A program made the position numbers and the translations under genes. This document shows positions 44,851 to 54,016 of a stretch of 64,000 bases of DNA, one piece after another. How positions within the stretch are numbered: position 1 is the first letter of the stretch; every line of letters begins with the position of its first letter. The notes under the pieces were generated by a model that had not been told where the DNA came from, searched no databases, and was given only the letters and a program-made list of their open reading frames with translations. This DNA comes from Elusimicrobia bacterium HGW-Elusimicrobia-1 (lineage in GTDB: Bacteria; Elusimicrobiota; Endomicrobiia; PHAN01), in NCBI GenBank assembly GCA_002841695.1, contig PHAN01000006.1, positions 45,727-109,726 of the forward strand. Reading direction: 5' to 3'.

Positions 44851-46274
44851 ACATCGTCCCGCAATTATTATCCATAAGGATAAAATTGGTCGGCGCGACA
44901 TTCCTGATAGGATTGATCGCGCTCTCGGTGGGGCTTTCTTTCCGCCTTCGTTATACGAGAACTTTACTTGCAAAAAATTTCATCTCCAAAACGCACACCG
45001 TTATATGGGCGTTTTCCGGAGCCCTAAGCGACCACTGCATCAACTCGCCCCACCGCCTCCGGAATTTGGCAAAAATGATAATGGCCGAGCCCGATGTCGA
45101 CTACGTGGCGTTTTTCGATAAGAACAAGGAAATCATAACGCAGGCGGGCAATTTTCAAAACAACCTCGGATTGCCCGCGTCGGACGACCCTAAAATCGTC
45201 CTCACCGACAGGCATCGCCGCATTTACAATGTCTCACGACCGATTTATGACGATACCCGTAAAGTAGCCGGCTATATAGCCGCGGGCTTCCCCACAATGT
45301 CTTACCACAAGGCGCTGGAAGACGACAAACGGAACATAGTCGTAACGTGGGGATTGGCGCTGCTGACGGTATTAATCGCATCGTATTTTATCCTCGGAAG
45401 GATAATAAGACCTCTTGAAAAAGTGAAAACCGCGATGATGAAAATCGGAGACGGCGATTTAACGGAGATTATCCCCGTGAGTTCGCGCGATGAGATAGGC
45501 GTCATCGCGCGCGAATGCAACGCGATGGCGATGAAACTCGCCCAAACATATCATAACCTCTCAGACGTCAATCAAAAACTCACCGAAATCAACGAGCGAA
45601 AAAGCGAGTTTCTGAGCACTGCGGCACACGATTTAAGAACCCCGCTGACTCTTATAGGCGGCTTCGCCGAAACTCTATCCAACAAAAATTTGAATCTGAG
45701 CGGCGCTCAAAAAGACAAATACCTTGATATCATCGCGTCCGAAACAAAAAAAATGGCCAAGTTCATATCCGATTATCTCGACATAACCAAAATAGAGAAT
45801 GGTATGCATCTACCCGTAATGGCCAAGATAAATCCGGAAGCGGTGGCCCGCGAAGCTGCGGCCGAATTCGATTTTGAATCTGCCAAAGTCATATTCGCCA
45901 TACGCTCCGAACCCGCCGTCGCCAAAGTAACCGCCGACGGAGAAATGTTGGAGCGCGTACTCAGAAACCTCATAGATAACGCGCTCAAATACGCGCCGCA
46001 GAATACCGCCGTCACACTTGAAATAACCCGCCGCGGCCGCGACACCGTTTTTTCCGTTTCCGATTCGGGCATGGGAATACCCGACGACTTAAAAGAAAAA
46101 ATATTCGAAAAATTTTTCAGCGCAAACCGGGTCAATGCCCCAAAAAAGCAAGGCACGGGACTGGGACTTGCGATTGTCCGTTCCATTGTGCAACTCCACG
46201 GGGGAACCATACACGTCGAGGACAACCCTCCGCGCGGAAGCCGCTTTGTGTTTACCATACCCGATATCAAGTAG
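44847..46274 (+). CDS. Membrane sensor histidine kinase
   Basis: This 475-residue kinase has TM1 (about 12-32), an extracytoplasmic sensor of about 125 residues with a Cache-like FFDKNKEII strand pair, TM2 (about 165-183), HAMP, a HisKA domain with His261 (STAAHDLRTPLTLIGG) and a HATPase with NLIDNALKYAP, SDSGMGIPDDLKEKIFEKFF and GTGLGLAIVRSIVQLHGG. The start is GTG overlapping the receiver gene. The three-gene set suggests kinase to receiver to GGDDF output. Confidence 0.94.
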   Translation: MNIVPQLLSIRIKLVGATFLIGLIALSVGLSFRLRYTRTLLAKNFISKTHTVIWAFSGALSDHCINSPHRLRNLAKMIMAEPDVDYVAFFDKNKEIITQAGNFQNNLGLPASDDPKIVLTDRHRRIYNVSRPIYDDTRKVAGYIAAGFPTMSYHKALEDDKRNIVVTWGLALLTVLIASYFILGRIIRPLEKVKTAMMKIGDGDLTEIIPVSSRDEIGVIARECNAMAMKLAQTYHNLSDVNQKLTEINERKSEFLSTAAHDLRTPLTLIGGFAETLSNKNLNLSGAQKDKYLDIIASETKKMAKFISDYLDITKIENGMHLPVMAKINPEAVAREAAAEFDFESAKVIFAIRSEPAVAKVTADGEMLERVLRNLIDNALKYAPQNTAVTLEITRRGRDTVFSVSDSGMGIPDDLKEKIFEKFFSANRVNAPKKQGTGLGLAIVRSIVQLHGGTIHVEDNPPRGSRFVFTIPDIK

Positions 46275-46360
46275 TGACTCCCGTCGGATACCAATCGGAA
46301 ACAGCCCTCCGCCATATCAAAAATGCTATACTATTTGAGCTTATATTGAGGGGAGGTTTT

Positions 46361-46978
46361 ATGCTCAAGCGTATCGTGTTGTGGTCGGTGGGGGCCGTAG
46401 TTCTGGCCGGAATACTTGTTATGGCGCGGGCGGGGTTTTTCGCCGGCGTACGGGTAGAAGAAAAAGAAGCCGGACCGTTCACGCTCGTTTACGCGCGGGG
46501 CAAAGGCGCCTACAAAAACGCGGGCGATGTGATGGACGCCGTTTACGAAAAATTGATTCTTGAAAAGATTGAAGCCGACACCGCTTTCGGTTATTACTGC
46601 GACAACCCCCGCAAAGTCGCTCCGGCAAATCTCCGGTGGATAGCCGGTTTCATCGTCGACAACGAGAAACAAGCCGCCGCGGCCAAAAAATATTTCAGAG
46701 TGGAGCGCTTTTCCAAAACTCCCGCGCTTGTCGCGGAGTTTCCGTTGAGGGGGAAACTGAGCATAATCGCGGGTATAATGAAAGTATATCCGGCAATCAA
46801 TCATCACGCGAGGAAACGAGAATTACCGACGGGGCCGGTGATGGAAATTTACGACTCAAAAGCAAAAAAAATAATTTATATTATGTCGCTGGACCCCGAG
46901 TACGACCCCGTCAAGTCGCTTTACGATGAGAAGTCGCCGCGCCCGCCGAAAAAACAGTCCGTCAGACGGACAAAATAG
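46361..46978 (+). CDS. Membrane-anchored GyrI-like (effector-binding) domain protein
   Basis: This 205-residue protein has an N-terminal membrane anchor (about 4-26) and a GyrI-like/AraC effector-binding domain: KEAGPFTLVYARGKGAYKNAG, DTAFGYYCDNPRKV and RVERFSKTPALVAEFPLRG are typical. Such domains bind small amphipathic molecules or hydrolyse lactone-like substrates; the function here is unknown. The ATG after GAGGGGAGG is used. A lysine-rich tail ends the protein. Confidence 0.8.
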   Translation: MLKRIVLWSVGAVVLAGILVMARAGFFAGVRVEEKEAGPFTLVYARGKGAYKNAGDVMDAVYEKLILEKIEADTAFGYYCDNPRKVAPANLRWIAGFIVDNEKQAAAAKKYFRVERFSKTPALVAEFPLRGKLSIIAGIMKVYPAINHHARKRELPTGPVMEIYDSKAKKIIYIMSLDPEYDPVKSLYDEKSPRPPKKQSVRRTK

Positions 46979-46990
46979 CGAGGTTCGCGC

Positions 46991-47230
46991 GTGAATAAAA
47001 AACTGAAATCGGCTCTATGGATCGCAGCGGGCGTGCTCTGGACACTTTCGGTATTCGCCTTGAGGGGCGCGTTTGACGCGCGCAAAATGCGCCTGCTTGA
47101 AGAGGAGAAACGAATTCTTTTGATGTGGATGGAAAACCGGCACGGCACGGATTGGGCCAAGCGGGTTGCATCGTGGGCGGAACACAAAGCGGCCGACAGG
47201 GTCGAACGTTTCAAAAAATCGCCGGATTGA
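46991..47230 (+). CDS. Small single-pass membrane protein, unknown
   Basis: This 79-residue protein has one hydrophobic helix (about 7-26) and a charged helical C-terminus (RKMRLLEEEKRILLMW, then Lys/Glu/Arg-rich). The start is GTG, 12 bases after the GyrI-like gene. No family is recognised; topology suggests a membrane-tethered amphipathic helix. Confidence 0.6.
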   Translation: MNKKLKSALWIAAGVLWTLSVFALRGAFDARKMRLLEEEKRILLMWMENRHGTDWAKRVASWAEHKAADRVERFKKSPD

Positions 47231-47330
47231 CGCCGTCGCGCGGCCAGGGCGGGCCGCCGCGACAAATAAGCAGGGGCAGGCCGCTACCTGTCACTACACC
47301 GCTCAACGCGGGTATTTACCGGAAATAAAA

Positions 47331-48461
47331 ATGAACTCTTACGAAAAAAAATGCGTCGACTTTCTTAAACGCCTCGTCTCCGCCAAAAGCTATTCAGGAT
47401 GCGAGGCGAAGGCCGCCGCCGTCGCGGCGCGCGAAATGCGTCGTCTCGGTTATGACTCCGTAAGTTCGGATTCGTACAACAACGTCGTCGGCAGAATCGG
47501 CGACGGGCGGGGGACAAAAATTCTTTTCGACGCCCACACAGACACGGTCGGAATAGCCGACCCCGCGCTGTGGCGCTCTGACCCGTTCGTCCCGGTCATC
47601 AAAAAAGGACTGCTCTACGGACGCGGCGCATGCGACGACAAGGGCTCCGTCGCCGCGATGGTCTACGCCGGCGCGCTGCTTAAAAAATCGGCGAGGGCAG
47701 ACGGTTTCACCCTTATGGTATCAGCGTCGGCCGGGGAAGAAATCGGCGAGACGCAGTGGCTCGATTTTATAACGAAAAAACTCAGGTTCATTCCGGATTT
47801 TGCCGTTATAGGCGAACCCTCGAACCTTAAAGTCATACGAGGGCACAAAGGCCGCACCGAATTCAAAATATCCGTAAGAGGAAAATCCGCTCACGCAAGC
47901 ATACCCGAAAAAGGCGTCAACGCCGCTCACAGAGCATCCGAACTCGTGGGCAAAATCGCCGCGCTCAACAAGAAATATAAATCCGCCGCACTCGGCAAAC
48001 CCGTGATATCAGTCACGGTCATGGAAACCACAAACGCCTCAATTAACACGATACCCGAAAACTGCGTTTTTTATATCGACAGACGCACCGTGGAAACCGA
48101 AACCCGACGGAGCGTTGAGAGGGAAATCCGCGCGATTTGCGGTTCGGTCGCAAAAATCGAATACGTGAAGCATTACAGCCCGTGGGTCATAAGCGCGGGC
48201 CATCCGCTTCTTAAAGCGTCCGCGCGGGCATTCACAGAGGCCTACGGAACCGCCCCCAAGGTCATTACCTGGCCTTTCTGCACCAACGGCTCTCATACGA
48301 TGGGCGACAACGGCATCCCGTCGGTAGGATTCGGTCCCGGAAAAGAAGAACACGCCCACATAGCCAACGAGAGTATCGCTCTTGCCGATGTCATAAAGGC
48401 CATCGGATTCTACGCCGCGCTCCCAAAAGCCATCGCCGCAAGGGGATTGTTCCTCATTTGA
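47331..48461 (+). CDS. M20 family metallopeptidase (YgeY/DapE-like)
   Basis: This 376-residue M20 hydrolase has FDAHTDTVG and GRGACDDKGSVAAMVYA (first metal His and bridging Asp), SAGEEIGETQ (catalytic and metal Glu), VIGEPSNLKVIRGHKG, a dimerisation domain (RGKSAHASIPEKGVNAAH) and the final metal site near GKEEHAHIANE. These patterns fit the YgeY-type branch. It probably removes an acyl or aminoacyl group from a small peptide in the cytoplasm. The ATG at 47331 gives the family N-terminus. Confidence 0.92.
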   Translation: MNSYEKKCVDFLKRLVSAKSYSGCEAKAAAVAAREMRRLGYDSVSSDSYNNVVGRIGDGRGTKILFDAHTDTVGIADPALWRSDPFVPVIKKGLLYGRGACDDKGSVAAMVYAGALLKKSARADGFTLMVSASAGEEIGETQWLDFITKKLRFIPDFAVIGEPSNLKVIRGHKGRTEFKISVRGKSAHASIPEKGVNAAHRASELVGKIAALNKKYKSAALGKPVISVTVMETTNASINTIPENCVFYIDRRTVETETRRSVEREIRAICGSVAKIEYVKHYSPWVISAGHPLLKASARAFTEAYGTAPKVITWPFCTNGSHTMGDNGIPSVGFGPGKEEHAHIANESIALADVIKAIGFYAALPKAIAARGLFLI

Positions 48462-48498
48462 AAAAGGGGAATACAACAATCCCCTAACCCCGACAAAG

Positions 48499-48709
48499 GG
48501 ACACCTGTGATAATTCCCCTCTTATATCCCGCTACAAGGCAGCGGGATGCAAAAGACGCAAAAGGGGGATAGAGTTGAAAACTTCCCCCTTAACAAAGGG
48601 GGAATAAAAGGGGGTTGTTGCCCTTTCGTTAAAGGAGAACACTACAACCCCCTTACCCCCTTTGTTAAGGGGGAATACTTTAGGAATAGTTTAACCGGAC
48701 ACCTGTGAT
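48499..48709 (+). repeat. Pair of 13-base direct repeats flanking the hairpin
   Basis: The sequence GGACACCTGTGAT occurs at 48499-48511 and 48697-48709, 185 bases apart, enclosing the hairpin. They could be duplicated target sites or operator half-sites ahead of the secreted-protein gene. The segment between them also holds an AGCGGGAT/ATCCCGCT pair around 48527-48548. Confidence 0.65.
48581..48679. repeat. Long imperfect inverted repeat (MITE-like hairpin)
   Basis: The left arm (48581-48618, core CCCCCTTAACAAAGGGGG) and right arm (48644-48679, core CCCCCTTTGTTAAGGGGG) are near reverse complements over about 36 bases, with a 25-base spacer. Each arm is itself palindromic. Degenerate copies of the C5/G5 motif occur just upstream (48462-48490). 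This style of element is seen between genes in many environmental bacteria as non-autonomous repeats. Confidence 0.75.
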
Positions 48710-48785
48710 TTTTAACACATTATGTTTTTCGCGGTTTTTTTTTGATACTATACCCGCCAATGTGGATGGAAGGAGAACCTAAAAA

Positions 48786-51700
48786 ATGAAAAACTTATCT
48801 TTTAAGGCCGCGGCGCTATCGTTGACGGCAGCGCTTTTTCTGACTTCGAACCCGTCCGGCATTTCGGCCTATGAGTCGCCGCAAACGCTCAAGTTGAAAA
48901 ACGAGGCCGCCGCGATAGAATCGCAACTCGCCGCGAAACGTCGGGAACTCACCGAAGCGAACACTTCTATCGTCGAAAATTACACCGCGGCCGGCGCGTT
49001 TGAAAAAGCCGCCGCCGAAGCCGAGCGCAAAGCCAACGTCCAAAAAACCATGGTCGCCGTCAAGGTCGGATACGACACCGCAATGACATTATCGTCGCCG
49101 CCCAAAACGATAAAAGATTTTCTGCTGGGAAAAATCGTGGACGAAGTCAACTCCGCTTCGTGGGACATCAAATTCGAATATAAACTTGACAAACCCGGCG
49201 AACTATCGCCCTCGGCGGAAGACGCCTTCAAAAAGTCTCAATTCAGGGGGCAGGAAAAGGTTTCATGGGCGAAAAGCGACAAAGCGACGAGCCAAGGCAA
49301 GGAACTCGACGAGGGTTCCAACGAATATAACTATTTTATGTTCAAGGGTTTCGCCGAAGGACTTGCCGAACAGGGGAAAAATTTCCGCAAACTGCACGGC
49401 GATGCGAAAGCGCAACGCGGCAAAATAGTCGCCGAAATATCCAAACTCGAAACCGCGCTCGAAGGACGCAAGTCCATTCTCGGAGAACAGAAAAAAACCG
49501 ATGACCTCTACGCTGCGATGAAATCGGATATGGAAAAGGAAAAAGCCGCCGAAGAAGCCCGCCAGGAAACCATAAGAAAACAAACGATAAACCAGATGAA
49601 AGACGGCATCACGGACGCCTCGGTCATAGATATGGGCCCCGAACTCGCCGAAATAAAATCCGTCTCCGACAAACTCATCGACAGCAAGGTTTCTTTAGAA
49701 ACTTACGAAGCAGTCCGCTCGGCGGCCGGACTTCGCGCAGTGAACAAAAGGGGACCCGCATTTAAAACCCCTGCTAACTTATCCGAGGATGACGCATCCA
49801 AATGGCGTCGAGCGCAACAAAAAATCCTCGACGAAAAATACGCGCAATTCACCAAGCAGGTCGAAGCCATTTACGAGAATGTCTGCGCGGAATCCCTCAA
49901 ACACCACGAAGAAGCCCGCGCGATAAATAAGGAACTCTACGCCACCGTGCGGGATGAGGCCGCGTCGACGAGCAAAACGACGGTTTTTTACGAAAAACTC
50001 CGCGACAGCGCGCCGAAAGCGCAATACAGTTACGTGGCTTACGACCGCGAAGCGCTGGCCGACGGCGACTACGGCTCGATAGAAGCGTACTTGGCGCATC
50101 TGAAAAAACTCCTCGACGAACTTCCCAAAGCGAAGGCGGAAGCCGAGGGATTGAAAAGATATTTCGACTCCGCCGACGCGCAATATAACGATTATCAAAA
50201 ATCCGTTACACGCGATTACAACAACATCGCCGGCAAAATCAACGAGTACGCAAAGAAGAATTTTCAAATCCTCCGTCATTACAATAAAAAATACGGCAGC
50301 GTTCCCGACGCACAATATATGCCCGAAACCGACATCCCTCGTTACGTCAGCGGCGGCCATGATTACGCCGTCGCGATAAAGCGTCTCGAAGATGCGGGAA
50401 AAACCATCAAATCCGCGCAGGTCGCCGCATCGGATGCCGAAAGCGACCGCAAAGATATTTCCGACAGAGCCGACGGGATTGCCGCGCGTTTGTCCGCCGC
50501 GAAAAAGGACTTTGAAGAGAAGACATCGCGCGTGGCGGAGCGAAACACTCTCAAGGGACTCGAAGAGCGGCTGACCCAACTTTCCGCCGACGCGAAAAAA
50601 TACCGCTCGACGCTCGAAGCCATAGAAGAGAATTATATCGCGCTTCAGTTGATAGTCAACTACCGCGCCGACAAATACGCCCGCTATCCGGCGATAGTAA
50701 GGTTTTTCAGATATTACAAATTCGGCGACAATATCAAAGACATTGACAAACTCATAAAAGGCACCGAAGAAAAAGACGGCCCGCAGAATTACACAGCCGG
50801 CGATATCCTTTTCCGTTGGAAAAAATATCTCGAAAAATACAAGGAAGAAGAAAATACCGTCAAGACCGGTCTTGTGAGTTATCTCGCCCGGGTCGAAGCG
50901 ATAAAGTCGTCAATGCTTGCGGTCTATTCCGGAAAACCGGAAGAACTTCCCACCGACCCCGCCACCGCGCCTTACTTTACCAAGGGGAAACGGCCGCAGC
51001 TCGACTATGACAAACTTGAGCGCGAACTTAGCCAGACACTCGCGAAGAAAGGAAACTTCGAATATTTTTCCGACGATCGCCGTAACTTTTATTGCGATGG
51101 CGAGACAGGAAACCTCCGTCAAAAAATAGCCGATGCCAAAGGGGAAATATACAAAATCGCATGGTCCGCGGGCGCGGCCTTCGAGCCGGCGCGAGTGGAA
51201 ACTCTATATATAGATAACCGCGAGATAATCGAGAACATCCGTTATGGCGCGACTACCGTTTACAGAACCGAAAGACAATCCGACTCCATCGAGATAAGAG
51301 GAACCGTGGATAAGCCCCAGAACGCCCGCGACATCGAAATCTCCCTCGACGGCGGCGCGACTTTCAAAAAAGGCGCGCTGACGTTAAGCGGCAAAAATTT
51401 CCAGGGAAAAATAGACCTTGTCCCGAACAGGTCTGTGGAAATAAAATTAAAAATAAATTCGGCGCGAGGCGACGACTTCGTCATATACCCTCGTTTCGGT
51501 CAGGGCGTTGAAATATTTTACTCGACGGAAGACCCGTCGCGCGACGTTAAAGAAGCCATAGACGATATCATCGCCTCTTATGAGTCCGAGTCCCCGTTTG
51601 CTTTTATGCGCGGCGTATCCGAGAATTTTCTGGGCGGATATACGACGATGGAAAGAGCCGTTCGCGCCGACTTCGCAAGATTTGACGCAATAAGAATGAA

Positions 51701-52376
51701 GATATACACGGACAAAATCACGATAGCGCCGTCGAGAGAACAGGCCGTCGCCGACGTGAGATGGGAGCGGTCGTGGTTTGACACAAGCGCAAACAAAATC
51801 GTCGGCGGACGGAGCGGCGCAAATACTTTCAGAATGGAAAAATCGGGAGGAAGGTGGAAACTTAATTCTTACTCCGGCACTCCCGTATTCGGACTGGCGG
51901 CGACATCCGCGATGGACAGTCCGACGGGTATTGTTGTGACATCGGGTGGAGGCGGCGACGTAGTCGCGGATGGCGGCGGCGAGATTACCCCCACAGCGCT
52001 TCCCGTTCGCACGGGGCAGGTTTTAACCAATCACTGGACAACCGGCGCATTCTTTTCATTTCATTCCGGCAGGGAAAGTGTCAATGGCGAATATGATTTG
52101 GATTTTGTCGGCATTCCAAACTTTACTCAACTTAGAGGTACTATCTATGATTATGGCACTGTTTCTTTAGATTCAGTTACCGAAGCGCCACTATTGGGGT
52201 ATGCATCAGAAGTTGATGCTGTAGTCAACCGCACTTATGTAGTGAAATGTCAAAATGGAAATTATGCAAAAATCAGAATTACTTATATAAACAATACGCT
52301 AGATATTTATGGCAACGCCACCGCGATGACTTTCGACTGGGCATATCAGCCCGACGGCACGAGAAATATCAGATGA
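48786..52376 (+). CDS. Large secreted coiled-coil protein, unknown, with NTF2-like region
   Basis: This 1196-residue protein is not recognised as a whole. It has a signal peptide (about 1-28). Residues 30-330 and 540-640 are heptad-rich (alternating Ala, Lys, Glu, Leu), giving long coiled coils. At about 840-910 is an Ig/beta-sandwich-like stretch (ISLDGGATFKKGALTLSG). At about 930-1035 is an NTF2/DUF4440-like fold (FMRGVSENFLGGYTTMERAVRADF, then WKLNSYSGTPVFG). The last 120 residues (after a Gly/Asp-rich linker) form a beta-rich domain. The final 350 bases are visibly AT-richer. It overlaps the barrel gene by ATGA, so it probably acts in the periplasm or on the surface with that barrel. Confidence 0.85.
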   Translation: MKNLSFKAAALSLTAALFLTSNPSGISAYESPQTLKLKNEAAAIESQLAAKRRELTEANTSIVENYTAAGAFEKAAAEAERKANVQKTMVAVKVGYDTAMTLSSPPKTIKDFLLGKIVDEVNSASWDIKFEYKLDKPGELSPSAEDAFKKSQFRGQEKVSWAKSDKATSQGKELDEGSNEYNYFMFKGFAEGLAEQGKNFRKLHGDAKAQRGKIVAEISKLETALEGRKSILGEQKKTDDLYAAMKSDMEKEKAAEEARQETIRKQTINQMKDGITDASVIDMGPELAEIKSVSDKLIDSKVSLETYEAVRSAAGLRAVNKRGPAFKTPANLSEDDASKWRRAQQKILDEKYAQFTKQVEAIYENVCAESLKHHEEARAINKELYATVRDEAASTSKTTVFYEKLRDSAPKAQYSYVAYDREALADGDYGSIEAYLAHLKKLLDELPKAKAEAEGLKRYFDSADAQYNDYQKSVTRDYNNIAGKINEYAKKNFQILRHYNKKYGSVPDAQYMPETDIPRYVSGGHDYAVAIKRLEDAGKTIKSAQVAASDAESDRKDISDRADGIAARLSAAKKDFEEKTSRVAERNTLKGLEERLTQLSADAKKYRSTLEAIEENYIALQLIVNYRADKYARYPAIVRFFRYYKFGDNIKDIDKLIKGTEEKDGPQNYTAGDILFRWKKYLEKYKEEENTVKTGLVSYLARVEAIKSSMLAVYSGKPEELPTDPATAPYFTKGKRPQLDYDKLERELSQTLAKKGNFEYFSDDRRNFYCDGETGNLRQKIADAKGEIYKIAWSAGAAFEPARVETLYIDNREIIENIRYGATTVYRTERQSDSIEIRGTVDKPQNARDIEISLDGGATFKKGALTLSGKNFQGKIDLVPNRSVEIKLKINSARGDDFVIYPRFGQGVEIFYSTEDPSRDVKEAIDDIIASYESESPFAFMRGVSENFLGGYTTMERAVRADFARFDAIRMKIYTDKITIAPSREQAVADVRWERSWFDTSANKIVGGRSGANTFRMEKSGGRWKLNSYSGTPVFGLAATSAMDSPTGIVVTSGGGGDVVADGGGEITPTALPVRTGQVLTNHWTTGAFFSFHSGRESVNGEYDLDFVGIPNFTQLRGTIYDYGTVSLDSVTEAPLLGYASEVDAVVNRTYVVKCQNGNYAKIRITYINNTLDIYGNATAMTFDWAYQPDGTRNIR

Positions 52377-54016
52377 ACAAAAAAACTAATCTCAACCGAA
52401 ATCGCCGCCGCGAGACGCTGTCAAATAATGCCGCCGCGTCTCTTGTCGTCTCATCACTCATAGCTGCGACTATAGGCGCGGTCGGCGCGATGGCAATTCT
52501 TCCATCGTCGGTAACGGCCTCGGATTTTAAGTTTAACTTGGAGAGCCGCATATATTCCAATATGATTTCCGGATCGACCGAGCAGGCCGTACTGCGCGAC
52601 GGTTTATTTCACGAAGAAAATCTCAAAATCGGATATTTCAGGAAGACCGACGGCGGAACATCTCTTAAGGCCGGCGCGGCCGCCCGCCTCACGTCCGACA
52701 GCGCTGTCGCACGCCGCGATTTTGAAATCAGGAATTATTTTATTTCCGCTCACGACCGCAGCGATAAAAACTCCGTTATATTCGGCGATTCTTACGTGGG
52801 TTTTTCAAAGTACACTTTTTCCAGAAACATAGAAGGCATTGTCGGAACTTTGACATTCGGACACACCGCCGTAATCCCCGTTTACGGCCGCACAGCCAAG
52901 GGGGAAAACAATGTTTCATACGCAAGGACGGCGCAGGGCGCAAGAATCGAGAGCTCATTCGCCGAACGCCTGAAAATAGGCGCGAACTACGTATCATCAT
53001 CCGACGACAAATCAAGCGTGACCGACGACACGTCGATATTCGCGCGGGAGGAAAATACCGTATCGGGATTCGACGGAACATTCGGGACGGGCAGATTTAC
53101 TTTTGAGGGTGAGTTCGCCTCGTCGGATTATAAAGATCAAAAATCCGCCAAACGCGAAGGCGATACGGCCTGGCGCATAAAAACCATATACAGAAAACCG
53201 GCGTTAAGGGCTGAGGGGGAATATGAAGTGGTCGGCTCATCATTCAACACATTGGCCGGATGGGCGGCCAGAGACCGCGCCGTAACCAAAACCCGCATGC
53301 TGTGGAACACAAGCCCCTGGCTGGATACCGATTTGTCTTATGAAATACTGCGTAACAATTTAAACGGCGCGCTTGCATACACGGAAAGCGCCGCCATACC
53401 CAAAATAGCTTTTACGATAGCCCCTTCCGGAAAGACCAACTTCTTCTTGTCGCATTCGGTAAGAACCAGTTATTCCGACGACATTCCAAAAACTCTAAAC
53501 CGCGACGTGGCGACGACCGGGGCCGGAATCAACCTGATATGCGGCCAATGGCGGCCCGCGGTCACATTAGAAACCAACAATACCCGCGACCACGCCGCCC
53601 CCATTAACAACTTTAACAACACATACGCGGATATATCCCTTCGCGCCGGTTTTGAAACTGCGGGCGCGTGGAAACTCCTGCCGACGATAGGATGGCGCGC
53701 CACATCCGACAAGTACGATGCCAATCCTGCCGAAGATACCGCGACCACCCTTACCATCAGAGCCCTGGCAAGAAGTCCCGGCAACGTGGAAATAGCGGGC
53801 TTCTATACCGGCACAAGAACCGACAGGCGCAGTTCCGCCACCGTATTAAACAGACGGAATCTCGGCGGAGAGGCGCTCCTGAAACTTGCGGATGCCGGCG
53901 ATAAAACACTATCAATGTCGTACAATTCCAGCGACTATGAGCAAACTGCCGCAAGCGGGATAACGACTTCTTACGGCGAAAAAATCATCGAAACACGCCT
54001 CCGAATGAAATTCTGA
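52373..54016 (+). CDS. Outer-membrane beta-barrel protein, unknown
   Basis: This 547-residue protein has a long basic N-region (about 1-18), a hydrophobic signal core (about 24-45) and a cleavage-like site near VTASDF. The rest alternates polar and hydrophobic residues in short strands with Asp/Ser/Asn turns and ends in Phe (ETRLRMKF), the signature of BAM-inserted barrels. No family is recognised. The ATG overlapping the secreted-protein stop is used. Tight coupling suggests the two form one surface or envelope complex. Confidence 0.82.
   Translation: MNKKTNLNRNRRRETLSNNAAASLVVSSLIAATIGAVGAMAILPSSVTASDFKFNLESRIYSNMISGSTEQAVLRDGLFHEENLKIGYFRKTDGGTSLKAGAAARLTSDSAVARRDFEIRNYFISAHDRSDKNSVIFGDSYVGFSKYTFSRNIEGIVGTLTFGHTAVIPVYGRTAKGENNVSYARTAQGARIESSFAERLKIGANYVSSSDDKSSVTDDTSIFAREENTVSGFDGTFGTGRFTFEGEFASSDYKDQKSAKREGDTAWRIKTIYRKPALRAEGEYEVVGSSFNTLAGWAARDRAVTKTRMLWNTSPWLDTDLSYEILRNNLNGALAYTESAAIPKIAFTIAPSGKTNFFLSHSVRTSYSDDIPKTLNRDVATTGAGINLICGQWRPAVTLETNNTRDHAAPINNFNNTYADISLRAGFETAGAWKLLPTIGWRATSDKYDANPAEDTATTLTIRALARSPGNVEIAGFYTGTRTDRRSSATVLNRRNLGGEALLKLADAGDKTLSMSYNSSDYEQTAASGITTSYGEKIIETRLRMKF

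Larger units (their letters stand above)
48462..48785. other. Intergenic region rich in palindromic repeats
   Basis: These 324 bases hold no gene. They contain degenerate C5/G5-bearing repeats, a long hairpin, two direct repeats and, near the right end, a TATACC-like hexamer at about 48751 without a clear -35. A strong AAGGAGAACC ribosome site precedes the next gene. Confidence 0.7.

Noticed and set aside
48581..48679. Intrinsic terminator after the M20 peptidase gene
   Set aside because: The arms are too long and individually palindromic, the spacer is 25 bases and no U-tract follows; a repeat element explains it better, though it may still weaken transcription.
48462..48709. CRISPR array
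   Set aside because: The repeats are few, palindromic and unevenly spaced, with no regular spacers and no cas genes nearby.
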